Notes: generated from the sequence alone by a model not told the origin. Counted from the stretch's first letter, positions 6,532 through 15,966 are shown. The stretch: 33,884 nt of DNA from Neomesorhizobium albiziae (GCF_900114255.1 NZ_FOSL01000032.1:1-33884), one strand, 5' to 3'. A program made the numbers and translations.

Positions 6532-8034
6532 ATGTCCATCATCGATACCCGCATCCCCGAAGCGAAACGCCTGATTCCCGGCGCCACCGGCGACTGGGAG
6601 GTCATCATCGGCCTTGAAGTGCATGCGCAGGTGACTTCGGAAGCAAAGCTGTTTTCCGGCGCCTCGACCTCGTTTGGTGCTGCGCCCAACGCCAATGTCA
6701 GCCTCGTCGATGCGGCGATGCCCGGCATGCTGCCGGTGATCAACGAGGAATGCGTGCGCCAGGCGATCCGCACGGGCGTCGGGCTGAAAGCGCAGATCAA
6801 CCTGAAATCGGTGTTTGACCGGAAGAACTATTTCTATCCCGACCTGCCGCAGGGCTATCAGATCTCGCAGTACAAGCAGCCGATCGTCGGCGAGGGTGTC
6901 GTGACGGTTTCGGTCGGCCCCGACTCGAAGGGCGAGTTCGAGGACATCGAAGTCGGCATCGAGCGGCTGCACCTCGAGCAGGACGCCGGCAAGTCGATGC
7001 ACGACCAGCATCCGACCATGTCTTTCGTCGATCTGAACCGCTCCGGCGTTGCGCTGATGGAAATCGTGTCGAAACCCGACATGCGCTCGGCGGACGAGGC
7101 CAAGGCCTATCTCACCAAGCTGCGCACCATCGTGCGTTATCTCGGCACCTGCGACGGCAACATGGACGAAGGCTCGATGCGCGCCGACGTCAACGTGTCG
7201 GTGCGCAAGCCGGGCGGCGAGTTCGGCACGCGCTGCGAGATCAAGAACGTCAACTCGATCCGTTTCGTCGGCCAGGCCATCGAATACGAGGCGCGGCGGC
7301 AGATCGCAATTCTCGAGGACGGCGGCCAGATCGTCCAGGAAACCCGGCTTTTCGACCCGGGCAAGGGCGAGACCCGTTCGATGCGCTCCAAGGAAGAAGC
7401 GCACGACTACCGCTATTTCCCCGATCCGGACCTGTTGCCGCTGGAGTTCGACCAGGCCTATGTCGATGCCCTGGCCAAGGATCTGCCGGAACTGCCGGAC
7501 ACCAAGAAGGACCGGCTGGTCAAGGCGCTCGGCCTGTCGGCCTATGACGCGTCGATCCTCGTGTCGGAAAAGGCCATCGCCGATTATTTCGAGAAGGTCG
7601 CCGCCGGCCGCGACGGCAAGACCGCCGCGAACTGGGTTATCAACGACTTGCTGGGCGCTTTGAACAAGGCCGGCAAAGACATTGAAAATGCGACGGTTTC
7701 GCCGGATCAGATCGGCGCAATCATCGACCTGATCAAGGAAGGCACCATTTCCGGCAAGATCGCCAAGGACCTGTTCGAGATTGTATGGAACGAAGGCGGC
7801 GACCCCCGCGAGCTGGTCGAGAGCCGCGGCATGAAACAGGTCACCGACACCGGCGCCATCGAAAAGGCGGTCGACGAGGTAATTGCAGCCAACCCGGACA
7901 AGGCCGAGCAGGCGCGCGCCAAGCCGACCATGGCCGGCTGGTTCGTCGGACAGGTGATGAAGGCGACCGGCGGCAAGGCAAACCCGCAGGCGGTCAACGA
8001 GCTGGTCAAGGCCAAGCTCGGCATCGAGGAATAG
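6532..8034 (+). CDS. gatB: Aspartyl/glutamyl-tRNA(Asn/Gln) amidotransferase subunit B
   Basis: GatB is the kinase and tRNA-binding subunit of GatCAB, which converts Glu-tRNA(Gln) (and Asp-tRNA(Asn)) to the amidated form using glutamine and ATP. The 500-aa product starts the catalytic cradle with [13 protein letters not shown] (about 22-34), continues with KLFSGAS and the [19 protein letters not shown] signature (about 95-113), and has the [11 protein letters not shown] and RCEIKNVNS motifs. The C-terminal 150 residues form the helical and YqeY-like tail that grips the tRNA elbow. Length is usual. gatA and gatC are not in the window. A GNAT gene starts 4 bases after its stop, so the two are probably co-transcribed. 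Confidence 0.97.
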   Translation: MSIIDTRIPEAKRLIPGATGDWEVIIGLEVHAQVTSEAKLFSGASTSFGAAPNANVSLVDAAMPGMLPVINEECVRQAIRTGVGLKAQINLKSVFDRKNYFYPDLPQGYQISQYKQPIVGEGVVTVSVGPDSKGEFEDIEVGIERLHLEQDAGKSMHDQHPTMSFVDLNRSGVALMEIVSKPDMRSADEAKAYLTKLRTIVRYLGTCDGNMDEGSMRADVNVSVRKPGGEFGTRCEIKNVNSIRFVGQAIEYEARRQIAILEDGGQIVQETRLFDPGKGETRSMRSKEEAHDYRYFPDPDLLPLEFDQAYVDALAKDLPELPDTKKDRLVKALGLSAYDASILVSEKAIADYFEKVAAGRDGKTAANWVINDLLGALNKAGKDIENATVSPDQIGAIIDLIKEGTISGKIAKDLFEIVWNEGGDPRELVESRGMKQVTDTGAIEKAVDEVIAANPDKAEQARAKPTMAGWFVGQVMKATGGKANPQAVNELVKAKLGIEE

Positions 8035-8038
8035 CGCC

Positions 8039-8530
8039 ATGTTCGTCCGCACCGCCTCGGAACGCGATATCGAGGCCGTGCGGGCGCTGCTGGTGGAGAC
8101 GTGGCACGCAACCTACGACGCGATCTACGGCACCGAAAAAGTCACGGAAATCACGGACAGCTGGCATTCCATCGCATCGCTTCGCCGCCGGCTGACGCGG
8201 CCGAATTCAGAGTTCCTGGTTGCCGATGACGGCAAACGGATCGGCGGCATGGCATATGCGGAGGCCGATGCCGGCGGCGACACGGTGATGCTCAGGCAAC
8301 TTTATGTGCTGCCGGCGCTGCAGGGACGCGGCATCGGCGGCATGCTGCTTGACGAAATCATCGAGAGTTTTTCGGACGCGAAGCGCATGCGGCTGGAAGT
8401 CGAAGAGCAGAACGTCAAGGCGATCGCGTTTTATCAAGCGCACGGTTTCGCCCAAACCGACCGCACCGCGAATTGCGGGGCCGACCAGTCCGGCATTCCG
8501 GCGCTCATCTACGAGATGCCGCTGATTTGA
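8039..8530 (+). CDS. GNAT-family N-acetyltransferase
   Basis: The 163-aa protein is a single GNAT domain, transferring an acetyl group from acetyl-CoA to an amine. The acetyl-CoA pyrophosphate-binding motif A is LYVLPALQGRGIGGMLLDE, with QGRGIG at about 95-100. Motif B is seen in LEVEEQNVKAIAFYQAHGF near 122-140. The start ATG has AGGA eight bases upstream, inside the end of gatB. The close spacing to gatB is common for small GNAT genes and does not reveal the substrate. Confidence 0.9.
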   Translation: MFVRTASERDIEAVRALLVETWHATYDAIYGTEKVTEITDSWHSIASLRRRLTRPNSEFLVADDGKRIGGMAYAEADAGGDTVMLRQLYVLPALQGRGIGGMLLDEIIESFSDAKRMRLEVEEQNVKAIAFYQAHGFAQTDRTANCGADQSGIPALIYEMPLI

Positions 8531-8539
8531 CGTGTTTCG

Positions 8540-9283
8540 TCAGCGGCCATCGACGTGAAGCAATCGCGTCCGTTTCTTCATCCAGACCAGGACGGCATAG
8601 ACCAAGAACCCGGCGGCCAGGAACCCGATCCACGCGCCATCAAAACCTGGCTGTGCCTCGGTGAGATATTCGCGCCCCTGATCGAGCACGAAAAGCGATG
8701 CGAGAATGGAGAGCATGCTCGAATGCTCCCGTTTCAACACGGTACGGAAGGAAAACGGCAGTTCCGGACGCTTCCAGCCGGAGAGTCGCGGAAAGAATGC
8801 CGGAACCTCTTTCGCCCACGCGAGGTAAGTTTCGCCGAATTTTTCCGTCAGGAATCGCTCCTCGGCCGCGATGATCCGCTCCAGATAAACAATCAGAAAC
8901 AAAAACATGACGAGCGACAGAGAGAGACTCTGCGTGAACATTGTCACACCCATGATCGTCACGGCATTGCCGAGATAAAGCGGGTTGCGGGTCAGTGAAT
9001 ACATGCCGGTCGTATTCAGGGATTCGGCTATCTGGCGGCGCGTGTTGCGCCCGGACGTACCGCCGGGAACGAAACCAGCGGTGAGAGCGCGGATGCCGAG
9101 GCCGGCAAAGGCGATTGCGATGCAGAATGCTTCGTAAAATTCATCGGCTGAATGGCCGAAATATGTTTCCACCGGTTCCGGCTGACTGATCGTCAGCAGG
9201 ATTATCGGTACGAAACCCAAAAGGACGTAGCTGCGCCAACGGAAGAGCCAGCTTCCCTGCCGTTCAAGTGAATCGGTGATCAT
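8540..9283 (-). CDS. Isoprenylcysteine carboxyl methyltransferase/PEMT-like membrane protein
   Basis: The ATG at 9283 with GAGGA five bases upstream is preferred over the longer open frame to 9379. The 247-aa product has several membrane segments and the bacterial ICMT/phospholipid-methyltransferase-like signature: YSLTRNPLYLGN, then an ERIIAAEERFLTEKFGETYLAW stretch in two overlapping parts and FFPR. These residues form the SAM and methyl-acceptor pocket in the family. Two more hydrophobic segments occur at the C-terminus (SMLSILASLFVL and WIGFLAAGFLVYAVLVW), which is longer than the minimal family fold. The acceptor is unknown: bacterial homologues range from lipid methylases to uncharacterised proteins. 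It converges on the GNAT gene with a 9-base gap. Confidence 0.8.
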   Translation of the reverse strand: MITDSLERQGSWLFRWRSYVLLGFVPIILLTISQPEPVETYFGHSADEFYEAFCIAIAFAGLGIRALTAGFVPGGTSGRNTRRQIAESLNTTGMYSLTRNPLYLGNAVTIMGVTMFTQSLSLSLVMFLFLIVYLERIIAAEERFLTEKFGETYLAWAKEVPAFFPRLSGWKRPELPFSFRTVLKREHSSMLSILASLFVLDQGREYLTEAQPGFDGAWIGFLAAGFLVYAVLVWMKKRTRLLHVDGR

Positions 9284-9436
9284 GGACGTCCTCAAGAGTG
9301 GAACGGGCAGCAAAACCGACATTGTGGCCGAAATTGCGGCTATCGCAGGTCGATCAATTGCCGCGGCGGTGATGATCATATCTCGAAAATATTCCCCGAA
9401 CCGGCTAACGAGGGCGGTATTGATGGGGAATGGTCA

Positions 9437-9916
9437 GTGGCCAGACATGACATAACCGGCATAACAATCAGGCTCGCCCAACGCAGCGATCTGCCGGGGT
9501 TGATTGCGATTTTTGCCGCCGATGAAATTGGCGGCCATGGCGACACGACCGAACCCGCGGCATTGCCTGCCTATCGCACGGCTTTCGACCGCATCGCCGC
9601 CAATCCGTTCGATACGCTCTACGTCGTTGAACTCGGCGGCGACGTCGTCGGCACCTTTCAGACGACGCTCGGAACTTCATTGCCGGGGCGCGGTTCCTTA
9701 AACCTTACGATCGGAGCGGTGCAGACGCGGGCGGACATGCGCGGGCGCGGCATCGGCGCCGCGATGATGCGTTATGCGATCGAACGGGGCAGGGACGCCG
9801 GCGCTGCAACCATCCAGCTGATGTCCAACAACGACCGTGTCGACGCACACCGCTTCTACAGGCGGCTCGGCTTCAAGCAGAGCCATGCCGGCTTCAAGAT
9901 GAAACTCCTGGATTGA
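9437..9916 (+). CDS. GNAT-family N-acetyltransferase (second)
   Basis: The start is GTG at 9437, with GGGGA six bases ahead; the two ATGs just upstream are out of frame. The 159-aa single-domain protein has motif A in VQTRADMRGRGIGAAMMRYA (RGRGIG about 102-107) and motif B in IQLMSNNDRVDAHRFYRRLGF, both typical of acetyl-CoA-dependent acetyltransferases. It is not closely similar to the GNAT protein encoded at 8039. Its last 23 bases overlap the 3' end of the convergent minus-strand gene. Substrate unknown. Confidence 0.88.
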   Translation: MARHDITGITIRLAQRSDLPGLIAIFAADEIGGHGDTTEPAALPAYRTAFDRIAANPFDTLYVVELGGDVVGTFQTTLGTSLPGRGSLNLTIGAVQTRADMRGRGIGAAMMRYAIERGRDAGAATIQLMSNNDRVDAHRFYRRLGFKQSHAGFKMKLLD

Positions 9917-10388
9917 GGCGGGCGGCCTCTTCCGCCGCGATCCGGCCGATGTAGACGGTGAAATCCGGATCTTCGCCGGGCAGCAGCAACGGAAGGTTCT
10001 CGCGGAAATCCTCACGCCGGCACCATTCGCGCATGAAGTCCTCCCATGAACGCCAGCGGCGGGCCTTGCGGGGCGTCATGGGGTCTTCATAGGCAAAGAC
10101 GTAGGCGCGTTCGAAGAGGGCGATCAGGATGCCGAGCATGGCGAGCATACGTTCACGCTGGTCTTCGCTCAGATTCGGTGTCGCATGGCTGGATTGAAGC
10201 TTCAGGTCGGGATTGTCCAGGACAAGCTTGAGGAAATCCGTGTAACCGTCGGAAAGCAGCTGGTAAATTTCTTCCTCTTCGGTTTCGCGTCGTTTGCGCT
10301 GCTCGTGGAAGAAGATGAAGATCGCCATCGGCAGGCCGATGACGGTCACCATGTTGCTGAGCAATTCCCAAATCTGCATCGTTCCCAT
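9894..10388 (-). CDS. Membrane-anchored protein of unknown function, 164 aa
   Basis: The open frame extends to 10538, but the ATG at 10388 (MGTMQIWELL) has AGGA eight bases ahead and removes an unlikely basic leader. One membrane segment lies at about residues 9-27 (NMVTVIGLPMAIFIFFHEQ), followed by a basic-then-acidic stretch (RKRRETEEEE). The rest is a soluble domain, rich in Trp and Arg (RRWRSWEDFMREWCRRED), that should face the cytoplasm. I recall proteins of this layout as unnamed hypotheticals. It overlaps the GNAT gene tail-to-tail and is divergent from the NDUFA12 gene. Confidence 0.72.
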   Translation of the reverse strand: MGTMQIWELLSNMVTVIGLPMAIFIFFHEQRKRRETEEEEIYQLLSDGYTDFLKLVLDNPDLKLQSSHATPNLSEDQRERMLAMLGILIALFERAYVFAYEDPMTPRKARRWRSWEDFMREWCRREDFRENLPLLLPGEDPDFTVYIGRIAAEEAARLNPGVSS

Positions 10389-10539
10389 GGAGAGGTTCCT
10401 GCTGACGCCGGCAACGGATACTATGTGCTGGCGCATGCCCTGCCAATTGCCGCAGCCGGCAGGCGGCCTCTTGCCATGAAGGGCAGTGGCGGCCATAAGG
10501 CGGATAGCCAGAATCCGCGCCATCGCGAGGTAAAACACG

Positions 10540-10935
10540 ATGAAATTCCTGACCCAGTTTTTTACCTGGTGGAACGGCCAGACGCTCGGAACCCGCTTCC
10601 ATACCTGGCGCTATGGCACGGAAGTCGGCCACGACGAATTCGGCAACATCTACTACGAGGGCGGCAAGGATTCCGAAGGCCGCACCCGCCGCTGGGTCAT
10701 CTACAACGGCTATTCGGAAGCCTCGATGATCCCGCCCGGCTGGCACGGCTGGATGCATCATCGCGTCGACACGCCGCCGGTGAAGGAGAACTACAAGCCG
10801 CGCGAGTGGCAGAAGCCGCATGAGCCCAATCTCACGGGCTCGGCAGCCGCCTATCGTCCGAAGGGGTCGGTGCTGACCAACGAGCACAGGCCTCGCGTTA
10901 CCGGCGATTACGACGCGTGGACGCCGGGCAATTGA
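10540..10935 (+). CDS. NDUFA12 (B17.2)-family complex I accessory protein
   Basis: The 131-aa product reads LGTRFHTWRYGTEVGHDEFGN near residues 16-36 (given here in part), YYEGGKDSEGRTRRWVIYNG and MIPPGWHGWMHH, the hallmark sequence of NDUFA12. This supernumerary subunit of NADH:ubiquinone oxidoreductase is found only in mitochondria and alphaproteobacteria, on the matrix/cytoplasmic side of the peripheral arm. The tail is polar and Pro-rich, as usual. GAGG lies nine bases before the ATG. It is away from the nuo operon, as is normal for this gene in rhizobia, and is next to a DUF2155 gene, a neighbour it often has. Confidence 0.95.
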   Translation: MKFLTQFFTWWNGQTLGTRFHTWRYGTEVGHDEFGNIYYEGGKDSEGRTRRWVIYNGYSEASMIPPGWHGWMHHRVDTPPVKENYKPREWQKPHEPNLTGSAAAYRPKGSVLTNEHRPRVTGDYDAWTPGN

Positions 10936-11057
10936 GCCGGCCGACGGGTGGCAGGTCTTTTGTTGCCACAATTCGCGTTTAACCGATTTGTGCATGGTGC
11001 GGCGACAGGCCCGGCAAGCGAAAAATCTGATTCGGGCTCAACTTCCGGTATTTCCTG

Positions 11058-11633
11058 ATGGCATTTGACTGGCGACCAAGAAATACGGCCCGTCTGACGG
11101 CATGCGCGGCTGCGGCTTCGATGCTCTTGCTCGCGGCAGCTCAGGCGCAGGAATCGGTCGACCCCGAATTTCCGCCACTCGATGTGCCGATGGAGGGTGA
11201 GCCTGCGCCGGCTGAGCCAGCGCCTGCCGAGCCAGCGCCGAACGCGCCGGCTCCGACAGAAACCGCTCCGGCCAAGCCGGCTCCCGTGCAGCGCATCAAG
11301 AATCCGATCGCCGAATTTTCCGGCATCGACAAGATCACCGGCCGCATCACGACCTTCGATGTCTATATCGACGAAACGGTGCAGTTCGGCGCGCTGCAGG
11401 TGACGCCGCGGGTCTGCTATTCGCGGCCGAAGGAAGAAGAGCCGAAGACCGATTCCTTTGTGGAAGTCGACGAAATCACCCTCGACCGGAAGATACAGCG
11501 TATTTTCACCGGCTGGATGTTTGCCGAAAGCCCCGGCCTCAACGCGGTCGAACACGCCGTTTACGATGTGTGGCTGAAGGCCTGCAAACAGAAGTCGGAC
11601 GTGCCGCCGCCGGAAACGCCAAAGACCAATTAG
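11058..11633 (+). CDS. DUF2155-domain exported protein
   Basis: The 191-aa protein starts with a signal peptide (basic MAFDWRPRNTAR, hydrophobic core to about residue 28, cleavage near AQAQ). A low-complexity Pro/Ala/Glu linker with repeated PAPAEPAP units spans about 45-78. The conserved DUF2155 domain fills the rest: NPIAEFSGIDKITGRITTF, VTPRVCYSRP and RIFTGWMFAESPGLNAVEH. The family is alphaproteobacterial, periplasmic and of unknown function. Two cysteines (CYSRP and KACKQ) could form a disulfide. It lies 122 bases after the NDUFA12 gene, with TTAACC in the gap, so it may have its own promoter. Confidence 0.9.
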   Translation: MAFDWRPRNTARLTACAAAASMLLLAAAQAQESVDPEFPPLDVPMEGEPAPAEPAPAEPAPNAPAPTETAPAKPAPVQRIKNPIAEFSGIDKITGRITTFDVYIDETVQFGALQVTPRVCYSRPKEEEPKTDSFVEVDEITLDRKIQRIFTGWMFAESPGLNAVEHAVYDVWLKACKQKSDVPPPETPKTN

Positions 11634-11641
11634 GCTCGGAA

Positions 11642-11667
11642 CCCGCTTCGGCGGGCCGCGTTTTGCT
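11642..11667 (+). terminator. Probable terminator after the DUF2155 gene
   Basis: CCCGC (11642-11646) and GCGGG (11651-11655) enclose a stable TTCG tetraloop, followed by ccgcgttttgctt. The stem is short and the T tract is delayed, so termination may be partial and let transcription reach the next gene. Confidence 0.5.
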
Positions 11668-11692
11668 TCTTCACCTTCGAAGGAGCGCCGAC

Positions 11693-12061
11693 ATGTCCGC
11701 GGCACATGACAAACTGCTTGCTCTCGAAAAAGAGTTCTGGATCGCCGGCGAAGAGTTCTTCCGCAGGAACGCCGACAAAGACTGCCTCGTCGCCTTCACC
11801 GAAATGGCCGGGGTGATGAGCAACGCGGACCTCGCGGCGACCGCCAAAAAACCAAATCGCTGGAAAGAGCTGGAAATCGAACTGAAGGGCATCGTCGAGC
11901 CAACCGACGGCGTCGTGCTTCTCAGCTATGAAGCCAGTGCCGTGCGGGAAAACGGCGAGCCTTACAAAGCGCTGGTCAGCACCGGGTACGTCAAGCGCGA
12001 CGACGGCTGGAAGATGATGTTCCACGCGCAGGCACCACTGGAGCGGCGTTCACAAGGGTAA
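11693..12061 (+). CDS. NTF2-like/DUF4440-type small protein, 122 aa
   Basis: The ATG at 11693 has AAGGAG seven bases ahead, better than the longer frame from 11570 inside the DUF2155 gene. The protein starts with a helix (DKLLALEKEFWIAGEEFFRR), followed by a helical linker and antiparallel strands (EIELKGIVEP, GVVLLSYEASAVR, YKALVSTGYVKRDDGWKMMFHA). This is the cone-shaped NTF2/SnoaL-like fold with the final WKMMFHAQ strand typical of DUF4440. Such proteins are ligand-binding or enzymatic, and no catalytic residue can be assigned. The gene ends 3 bases from the convergent aat stop codon. Confidence 0.8.
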   Translation: MSAAHDKLLALEKEFWIAGEEFFRRNADKDCLVAFTEMAGVMSNADLAATAKKPNRWKELEIELKGIVEPTDGVVLLSYEASAVRENGEPYKALVSTGYVKRDDGWKMMFHAQAPLERRSQG

Positions 12062-12064
12062 GGG

Positions 12065-12676
12065 CTAAAACTCGGCCTGACCCTGCAGCGCGTCTTCCAG
12101 CAGCTTTTCGTATTTGCGGCGCGGCATGTCGACAGCTCCGAACCGCTTCAGGTGATCTGTCGTGAACTGCGTGTCGAGCAGCACGAAACCGCGTTCGTTG
12201 AGGTGTTCGACCAGCCGCACCAAACACACCTTGGACGCGTCGCGCTCGCGCGCAAACATGCTTTCGCCGAAAAAGGCGCGCCCGAGCGAGACACCGTAAA
12301 GCCCGCCGACCAGTCTGCCCTCCCGCCAGGCCTCCACCGAGTGGCAGTTGCCGCGCATGTGGAGGCCGATATAGGCCTCGCGGATCGGTGCGTTGATCCA
12401 GGTGCTTTCGCGCTCCGCACGGGCTTCCGCGCACGCGTCGATGACGGCTGCGAAATCATGGTCGAAGCGGATCTCGAAATGACCCCGGCGGATGGTTTTC
12501 ACCAGGCTTTTGGGCACATGCAACCCGTCGAGCGGAATAACGCCGCGGGTTTCCGGCCGTACCCAGAATACTTCCGGGTCGTCGGCGCTTTCCGCCATCG
12601 GAAACACGCCGGACGCATAGGCCTTCAGCAGGAGTTCTGGCGGAATGCGATAACCGGGAGCGTAGGGACGGGTCAT
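12065..12676 (-). CDS. aat: Leucyl/phenylalanyl-tRNA--protein transferase
   Basis: Aat adds Leu or Phe from tRNA to proteins with N-terminal Arg or Lys, making them N-end-rule substrates for ClpS-ClpAP. The roughly 203-aa product has the family motifs in order: [10 protein letters not shown] and [14 protein letters not shown] near the start, then [30 protein letters not shown] and the [15 protein letters not shown] tail. Length is normal for alphaproteobacteria. The start may be GTG 12679 or ATG 12676; the ribosome binding site is weak (TTTGTGGTG). It follows accC by 18 bases on the same strand and is probably the last gene of that operon. Confidence 0.95.
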   Translation of the reverse strand: MTRPYAPGYRIPPELLLKAYASGVFPMAESADDPEVFWVRPETRGVIPLDGLHVPKSLVKTIRRGHFEIRFDHDFAAVIDACAEARAERESTWINAPIREAYIGLHMRGNCHSVEAWREGRLVGGLYGVSLGRAFFGESMFARERDASKVCLVRLVEHLNERGFVLLDTQFTTDHLKRFGAVDMPRRKYEKLLEDALQGQAEF

Positions 12677-12694
12677 CACACCACAAATACCGCT

Positions 12695-14038
12695 CTATTC
12701 GGTCTCCGCCAGATGCTTCTCCAGCCAATGGATGTCGTAGTCGCCATTGGCGATGTCGGAGTTGCCGACGAGGTCGCGAAACAGCGGCAGCGTCGTCTTG
12801 ATGCCGTCGACGACGAATTCGTCGAGCGCCCGGCGCAGCCGCATCATGCATTCCACCCGGTTGCGGCCGTGCACGATGAGCTTGCCGATCAGGCTGTCAT
12901 AGTAGGGCGGGATCTTGTAGCCGGAATAGACGCCGCTATCGACGCGGATGCCGAGGCCGCCCGGCGTGTGAAAATGCGTGATGGTGCCCGGCGATGGCGT
13001 GAAGGTGCGCGGGTCTTCGGCGTTGATGCGGCATTCGATGGCGTGGCCCTGGAAGCGGATGTCTTGCTGGCTCACCGAAAGGCCGCCGCCCGAAGCGACG
13101 CGGATCTGTTCGTGCACGAGATCGATGCCGGTGATCGCTTCCGTGACCGGATGCTCCACCTGCAGGCGGGTGTTCATCTCGATGAAATAGAACTCGCCGT
13201 TCTCGTAGAGGAATTCGATGGTGCCGGCACCCGAATAGCCGAGGTCGGCGATCGCCTTGGAGCAGGTGGTGCCGATCCTGTCGCGCTCTTCGGCGTTGAG
13301 GGCAGGCGAGTTGGCCTCTTCCCAAACCTTCTGGTGGCGGCGCTGCAGTGAGCAGTCGCGTTCGCCGAGATGGATTGCCTTGCCGGCGCCGTCGCCGACG
13401 ATCTGCACCTCGATGTGGCGCGGCTTTTCCAGATATTTCTCGATGTAGACGGCGTCGTCGCCGAAGGCCGCACCCGCTTCGGAGCGCGCGGTGGCGAGCG
13501 CGATCTCCAGATCCTGCTCGCTGCGCGCCACCTTCATGCCGCGGCCACCACCGCCGGCGGAAGCCTTGATGATGACGGGATAGCCGATTTCGGCGGCGAT
13601 GCGCTTGGCCTCGCGTTCATCGGTGACGGCGCCATCGGAGCCCGGAACGACCGGAATACCCAGGCGCTTGGCCGTGCGCTTGGCCTCGATCTTGTCGCCC
13701 ATGATGCGGATGTGGTCGGCCGAAGGACCGATGAAGGTGATGTTGTGGGCAGCCAGGATGTCGGCGAACTTGGCGTTTTCCGACAGGAAGCCGTAACCGG
13801 GATGCACGGCGTCGGCGCCGGTGATCTCACAGGCGGCTACGATCTGATGAATGTTCAAATAGCTGTCACGCGACGGCGGCGGACCGATGCAGACGCTTTC
13901 GTCGGCCAGCCTGACATGCATGGCGTCGGCATCGGCGGTCGAATGGACGACCACCGTCTGGATGCCCAACTCCTTGGCGGCGCGCAGCACCCGGAGGGCG
14001 ATTTCGCCGCGATTGGCGATCAGGATCTTCTGGAACAT
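12695..14038 (-). CDS. accC: Biotin carboxylase subunit of acetyl-CoA carboxylase
   Basis: AccC carboxylates the biotin carried by AccB, using ATP and bicarbonate, in the first step of fatty acid synthesis. The 447-aa product begins [19 protein letters not shown] and has [13 protein letters not shown], the ATP-grasp glycine loop AGGGGRGMK (161-169), HIEVQIVGD, and [14 protein letters not shown], which carries the metal ligands and catalytic Arg. It is the usual single-subunit bacterial form, not fused to a BCCP domain. It is 20 bases downstream of accB and 18 bases upstream of aat on the minus strand. Confidence 0.97.
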   Translation of the reverse strand: MFQKILIANRGEIALRVLRAAKELGIQTVVVHSTADADAMHVRLADESVCIGPPPSRDSYLNIHQIVAACEITGADAVHPGYGFLSENAKFADILAAHNITFIGPSADHIRIMGDKIEAKRTAKRLGIPVVPGSDGAVTDEREAKRIAAEIGYPVIIKASAGGGGRGMKVARSEQDLEIALATARSEAGAAFGDDAVYIEKYLEKPRHIEVQIVGDGAGKAIHLGERDCSLQRRHQKVWEEANSPALNAEERDRIGTTCSKAIADLGYSGAGTIEFLYENGEFYFIEMNTRLQVEHPVTEAITGIDLVHEQIRVASGGGLSVSQQDIRFQGHAIECRINAEDPRTFTPSPGTITHFHTPGGLGIRVDSGVYSGYKIPPYYDSLIGKLIVHGRNRVECMMRLRRALDEFVVDGIKTTLPLFRDLVGNSDIANGDYDIHWLEKHLAETE

Positions 14039-14058
14039 TTTCGGCGCCCGATCCCGCT

Positions 14059-14535
14059 CTACTCGATGACGACCAGCGGCTCGCCGTATTCGACGGGCTG
14101 ACCATCCTCGAACAGGATCGCGGTGACGGTTCCGGCGCGCGGCGAGGGGATCTGGTTCATCGTCTTCATGGCTTCGATGATGAGCAAGGTCTGGCCTTCG
14201 CGCACCTGCTGGCCGACCTCGATGAAGGCCTTGGCGTCCGGCGAGGGCGCCGCATAGGCGGTGCCTACCATCGGCGAGGGTACGGCATTCTTGGATGGAT
14301 CGGCGGGGGCAGCAGCCACCGCAGCAGCGGCCGGCTGAGCGGGCGCGGCGTTGGTCTGGCCGGGGAAGACCGGGGCAACCGGTGCGGCTACCGTATGGAC
14401 CGCCGCCGACTGCCTGGATACCCGCACCCTGAGGTCGCCCTGCTCGACCTCGATCTCGGTCAGGTTGGTATCGTTCAGGATGCCCGCCAGATCGCGGATC
14501 AGCTGCTGGTCAACACCGGTTTTTTTAATCGACAT
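14059..14535 (-). CDS. accB: Biotin carboxyl carrier protein of acetyl-CoA carboxylase
   Basis: The ATG at 14535 ([17 protein letters not shown]) matches the family start and has AGGA nine bases ahead; a TTG-started frame 12 codons longer overlaps the aroQ stop and is less likely. The 158-aa protein has an N-terminal helical/strand part (1-45), a flexible Ala/Pro linker (45-85) and the C-terminal biotinyl domain with the swing-arm motif EAMKTMN, in which Lys124 is biotinylated by BirA. The linker lets the arm move between AccC and the AccAD carboxyltransferase. It lies between aroQ and accC in one operon. Confidence 0.96.
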   Translation of the reverse strand: MSIKKTGVDQQLIRDLAGILNDTNLTEIEVEQGDLRVRVSRQSAAVHTVAAPVAPVFPGQTNAAPAQPAAAAVAAAPADPSKNAVPSPMVGTAYAAPSPDAKAFIEVGQQVREGQTLLIIEAMKTMNQIPSPRAGTVTAILFEDGQPVEYGEPLVVIE

Positions 14536-14561
14536 ACGAGGCAGTCCTTGTGTTTTTTCAA

Positions 14562-14579
14562 GCCCGGTCAAAACCGGGC
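14562..14579 (-). other. 7-bp hairpin at the aroQ-accB junction
   Basis: GCCCGGT (14562-14568) and ACCGGGC (14573-14579) form a perfect stem with a 4-nt loop, overlapping the aroQ stop codon. On the minus-strand transcript it is followed by A-rich sequence, not T, so it is not a normal terminator. It may slow decay or processing and set the ratio of aroQ to accB expression. Confidence 0.4.
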
Positions 14580-15002
14580 GGCCAGCGCCCTCAACGCCAG
14601 GACATATCCGAGCGGGCCGAAGCCGCAGATCATCCCAACAGAAACCGGGGCGATCCTGGATAAATGGCGAAAGGTTTCGCGCGCGTGAATATTGGAAAGA
14701 TGCACTTCGACGACCGGAACCGGCTGGATCGACCGGATGGCGTCATGAATGGCGATCGACGTGTGGGTGTAGGCGCCGGCATTGATCGCGATGCCCGCCG
14801 CCTTGTCGCCGGCTTCCTGGATCCAGTCGACGAGAACGCCCTCGTGGTTCGACTGACGGAAATCGATGGCGAGCCCCAGTTCGGCGCCAGCCGCCTTGCA
14901 ATCCTCTTCGATCGAAGCAAGCGTCATGCCGCCATAGATGTCTGGCTCGCGCTTGCCCAGCGTATTGAGGTTGGGACCGTTGAGAATGAAGACCGTTTTC
15001 AA
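14568..15002 (-). CDS. aroQ: Type II 3-dehydroquinate dehydratase
   Basis: AroQ removes water from 3-dehydroquinate in the third step of the shikimate pathway. The 144-aa product starts at a TTG (15000-15002) with AAAGG six bases ahead, placing [19 protein letters not shown] at the N-terminus as in the family. The longer frame to 15059 adds a tail the family lacks. Active-site parts: NGPNLN and the [10 protein letters not shown] lid with its Tyr, [28 protein letters not shown], and [12 protein letters not shown] with the catalytic His. It lies between the DsbA-like gene and accB, an order I recall as recurrent in Rhizobiales. The 131-base gap upstream may contain its own promoter. Confidence 0.95.
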   Translation of the reverse strand: MKTVFILNGPNLNTLGKREPDIYGGMTLASIEEDCKAAGAELGLAIDFRQSNHEGVLVDWIQEAGDKAAGIAINAGAYTHTSIAIHDAIRSIQPVPVVEVHLSNIHARETFRHLSRIAPVSVGMICGFGPLGYVLALRALAARF

Positions 15003-15133
15003 TATGCACCTTTCGACGCCGGGGCTATCCCGGCGCGACGGAACTTCTATAATTGGCATAATCCGCTGCGGAAAGAGCGCAAGAGGCTTCTTTCGCTGTC
15101 CACAGGCGGTGTTTCAAGCCGAAAAATTGGAAA

Positions 15134-15910
15134 TCAGCAGGTGGCCTCGCCGCAATTCTTCGCCGCACTGATTTTTTCGGCGAGCACTTCCTGGCCAAGC
15201 GCGCCAAACACCACCTCGTTGCCGACCACGTAGGACGGGGTGCCGGTGATGGCGAGCTTGTTGGCGAGTTCGTAGGTACTGGCGAAGGCCTCGGCGATGG
15301 CGGGGTCCTGCATTTCCTCGCGCAGCTTCTTCTCGTCGGCGCCGAGCGCCAGCGCGATCTTGATGGCGCTGGCTTCGCCGGCACGGCCCTGGCCGCCGAG
15401 CAGCTGGTCGTGGAATTCGCGATATTTTTCCGGCATCATTTTGCGGAAAGCCATCGAAACGGTGTGGGCTTTCTGCGAATCCGGTCCCAGAATCGGGAAT
15501 TCCTTCAGCACGAAACGCAGGTCCGGATCGGCCTTGATCAGCGCGTGCATGTCCTCGATGGCGCGTTTGCAGTAGCCGCAATTGTAGTCGTAGAACTCGA
15601 CGATGGTGACCTTGCCGTCCGGGTTGCCGACGACGCCGTCGAACTCAGAATTGAAGATCTCTGCCTTGGCTTCCTTGATGACGCCAAGGGAGGCGAGGCG
15701 CTGCGCTTCCTTCTGCTTGGCCTCCAGGGCCTCCTGGACTTCGAGCAGCAGTTCGGGATTGGCCAGGAGATAGTCGCGCACGATCGTCTCGACCTGCTTG
15801 CGGTCCATCGGCGTTTCCTGGGCAAGCGCAGGAGCGGGCCGTCCGGCGAACAGGCCGACTGCCAAAATGGCGACAGCGCCGGCCGTGCCGAGCAAAATTG
15901 ACTTCTTCAT
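15134..15910 (-). CDS. DsbA-family periplasmic thiol:disulfide oxidoreductase
   Basis: The ATG at 15910 with GGAG upstream gives 258 aa starting MKKSILLGTAG, a signal peptide that ends near residue 30 (ALA). Residues about 35-85 form the helical N-terminal extension often seen in the Com1/DsbA branch. The thioredoxin fold follows: IVEFYDYNCGYCKRA with the active-site pair Cys111-Cys114, and TGTPSYVVG with the cis-proline Pro225. The C-terminus ends KNCGEATC, adding two extra cysteines. It should oxidise or isomerise exported proteins. It lies 56 bases after the M48 protease gene on the same strand, a pairing that suggests joint envelope protein quality control. Confidence 0.92.
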   Translation of the reverse strand: MKKSILLGTAGAVAILAVGLFAGRPAPALAQETPMDRKQVETIVRDYLLANPELLLEVQEALEAKQKEAQRLASLGVIKEAKAEIFNSEFDGVVGNPDGKVTIVEFYDYNCGYCKRAIEDMHALIKADPDLRFVLKEFPILGPDSQKAHTVSMAFRKMMPEKYREFHDQLLGGQGRAGEASAIKIALALGADEKKLREEMQDPAIAEAFASTYELANKLAITGTPSYVVGNEVVFGALGQEVLAEKISAAKNCGEATC

Positions 15911-15966
15911 CGTCCTGATCTCCAAAACCCGTGCCGGTGGGCTGCGATCCGCGCGTGCCCCAAAGG

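Noticed and set aside
6376-8052. 558-codon minus-strand frame opposite gatB
   Set aside because: Shadow frame. gatB has all its motifs on the plus strand.
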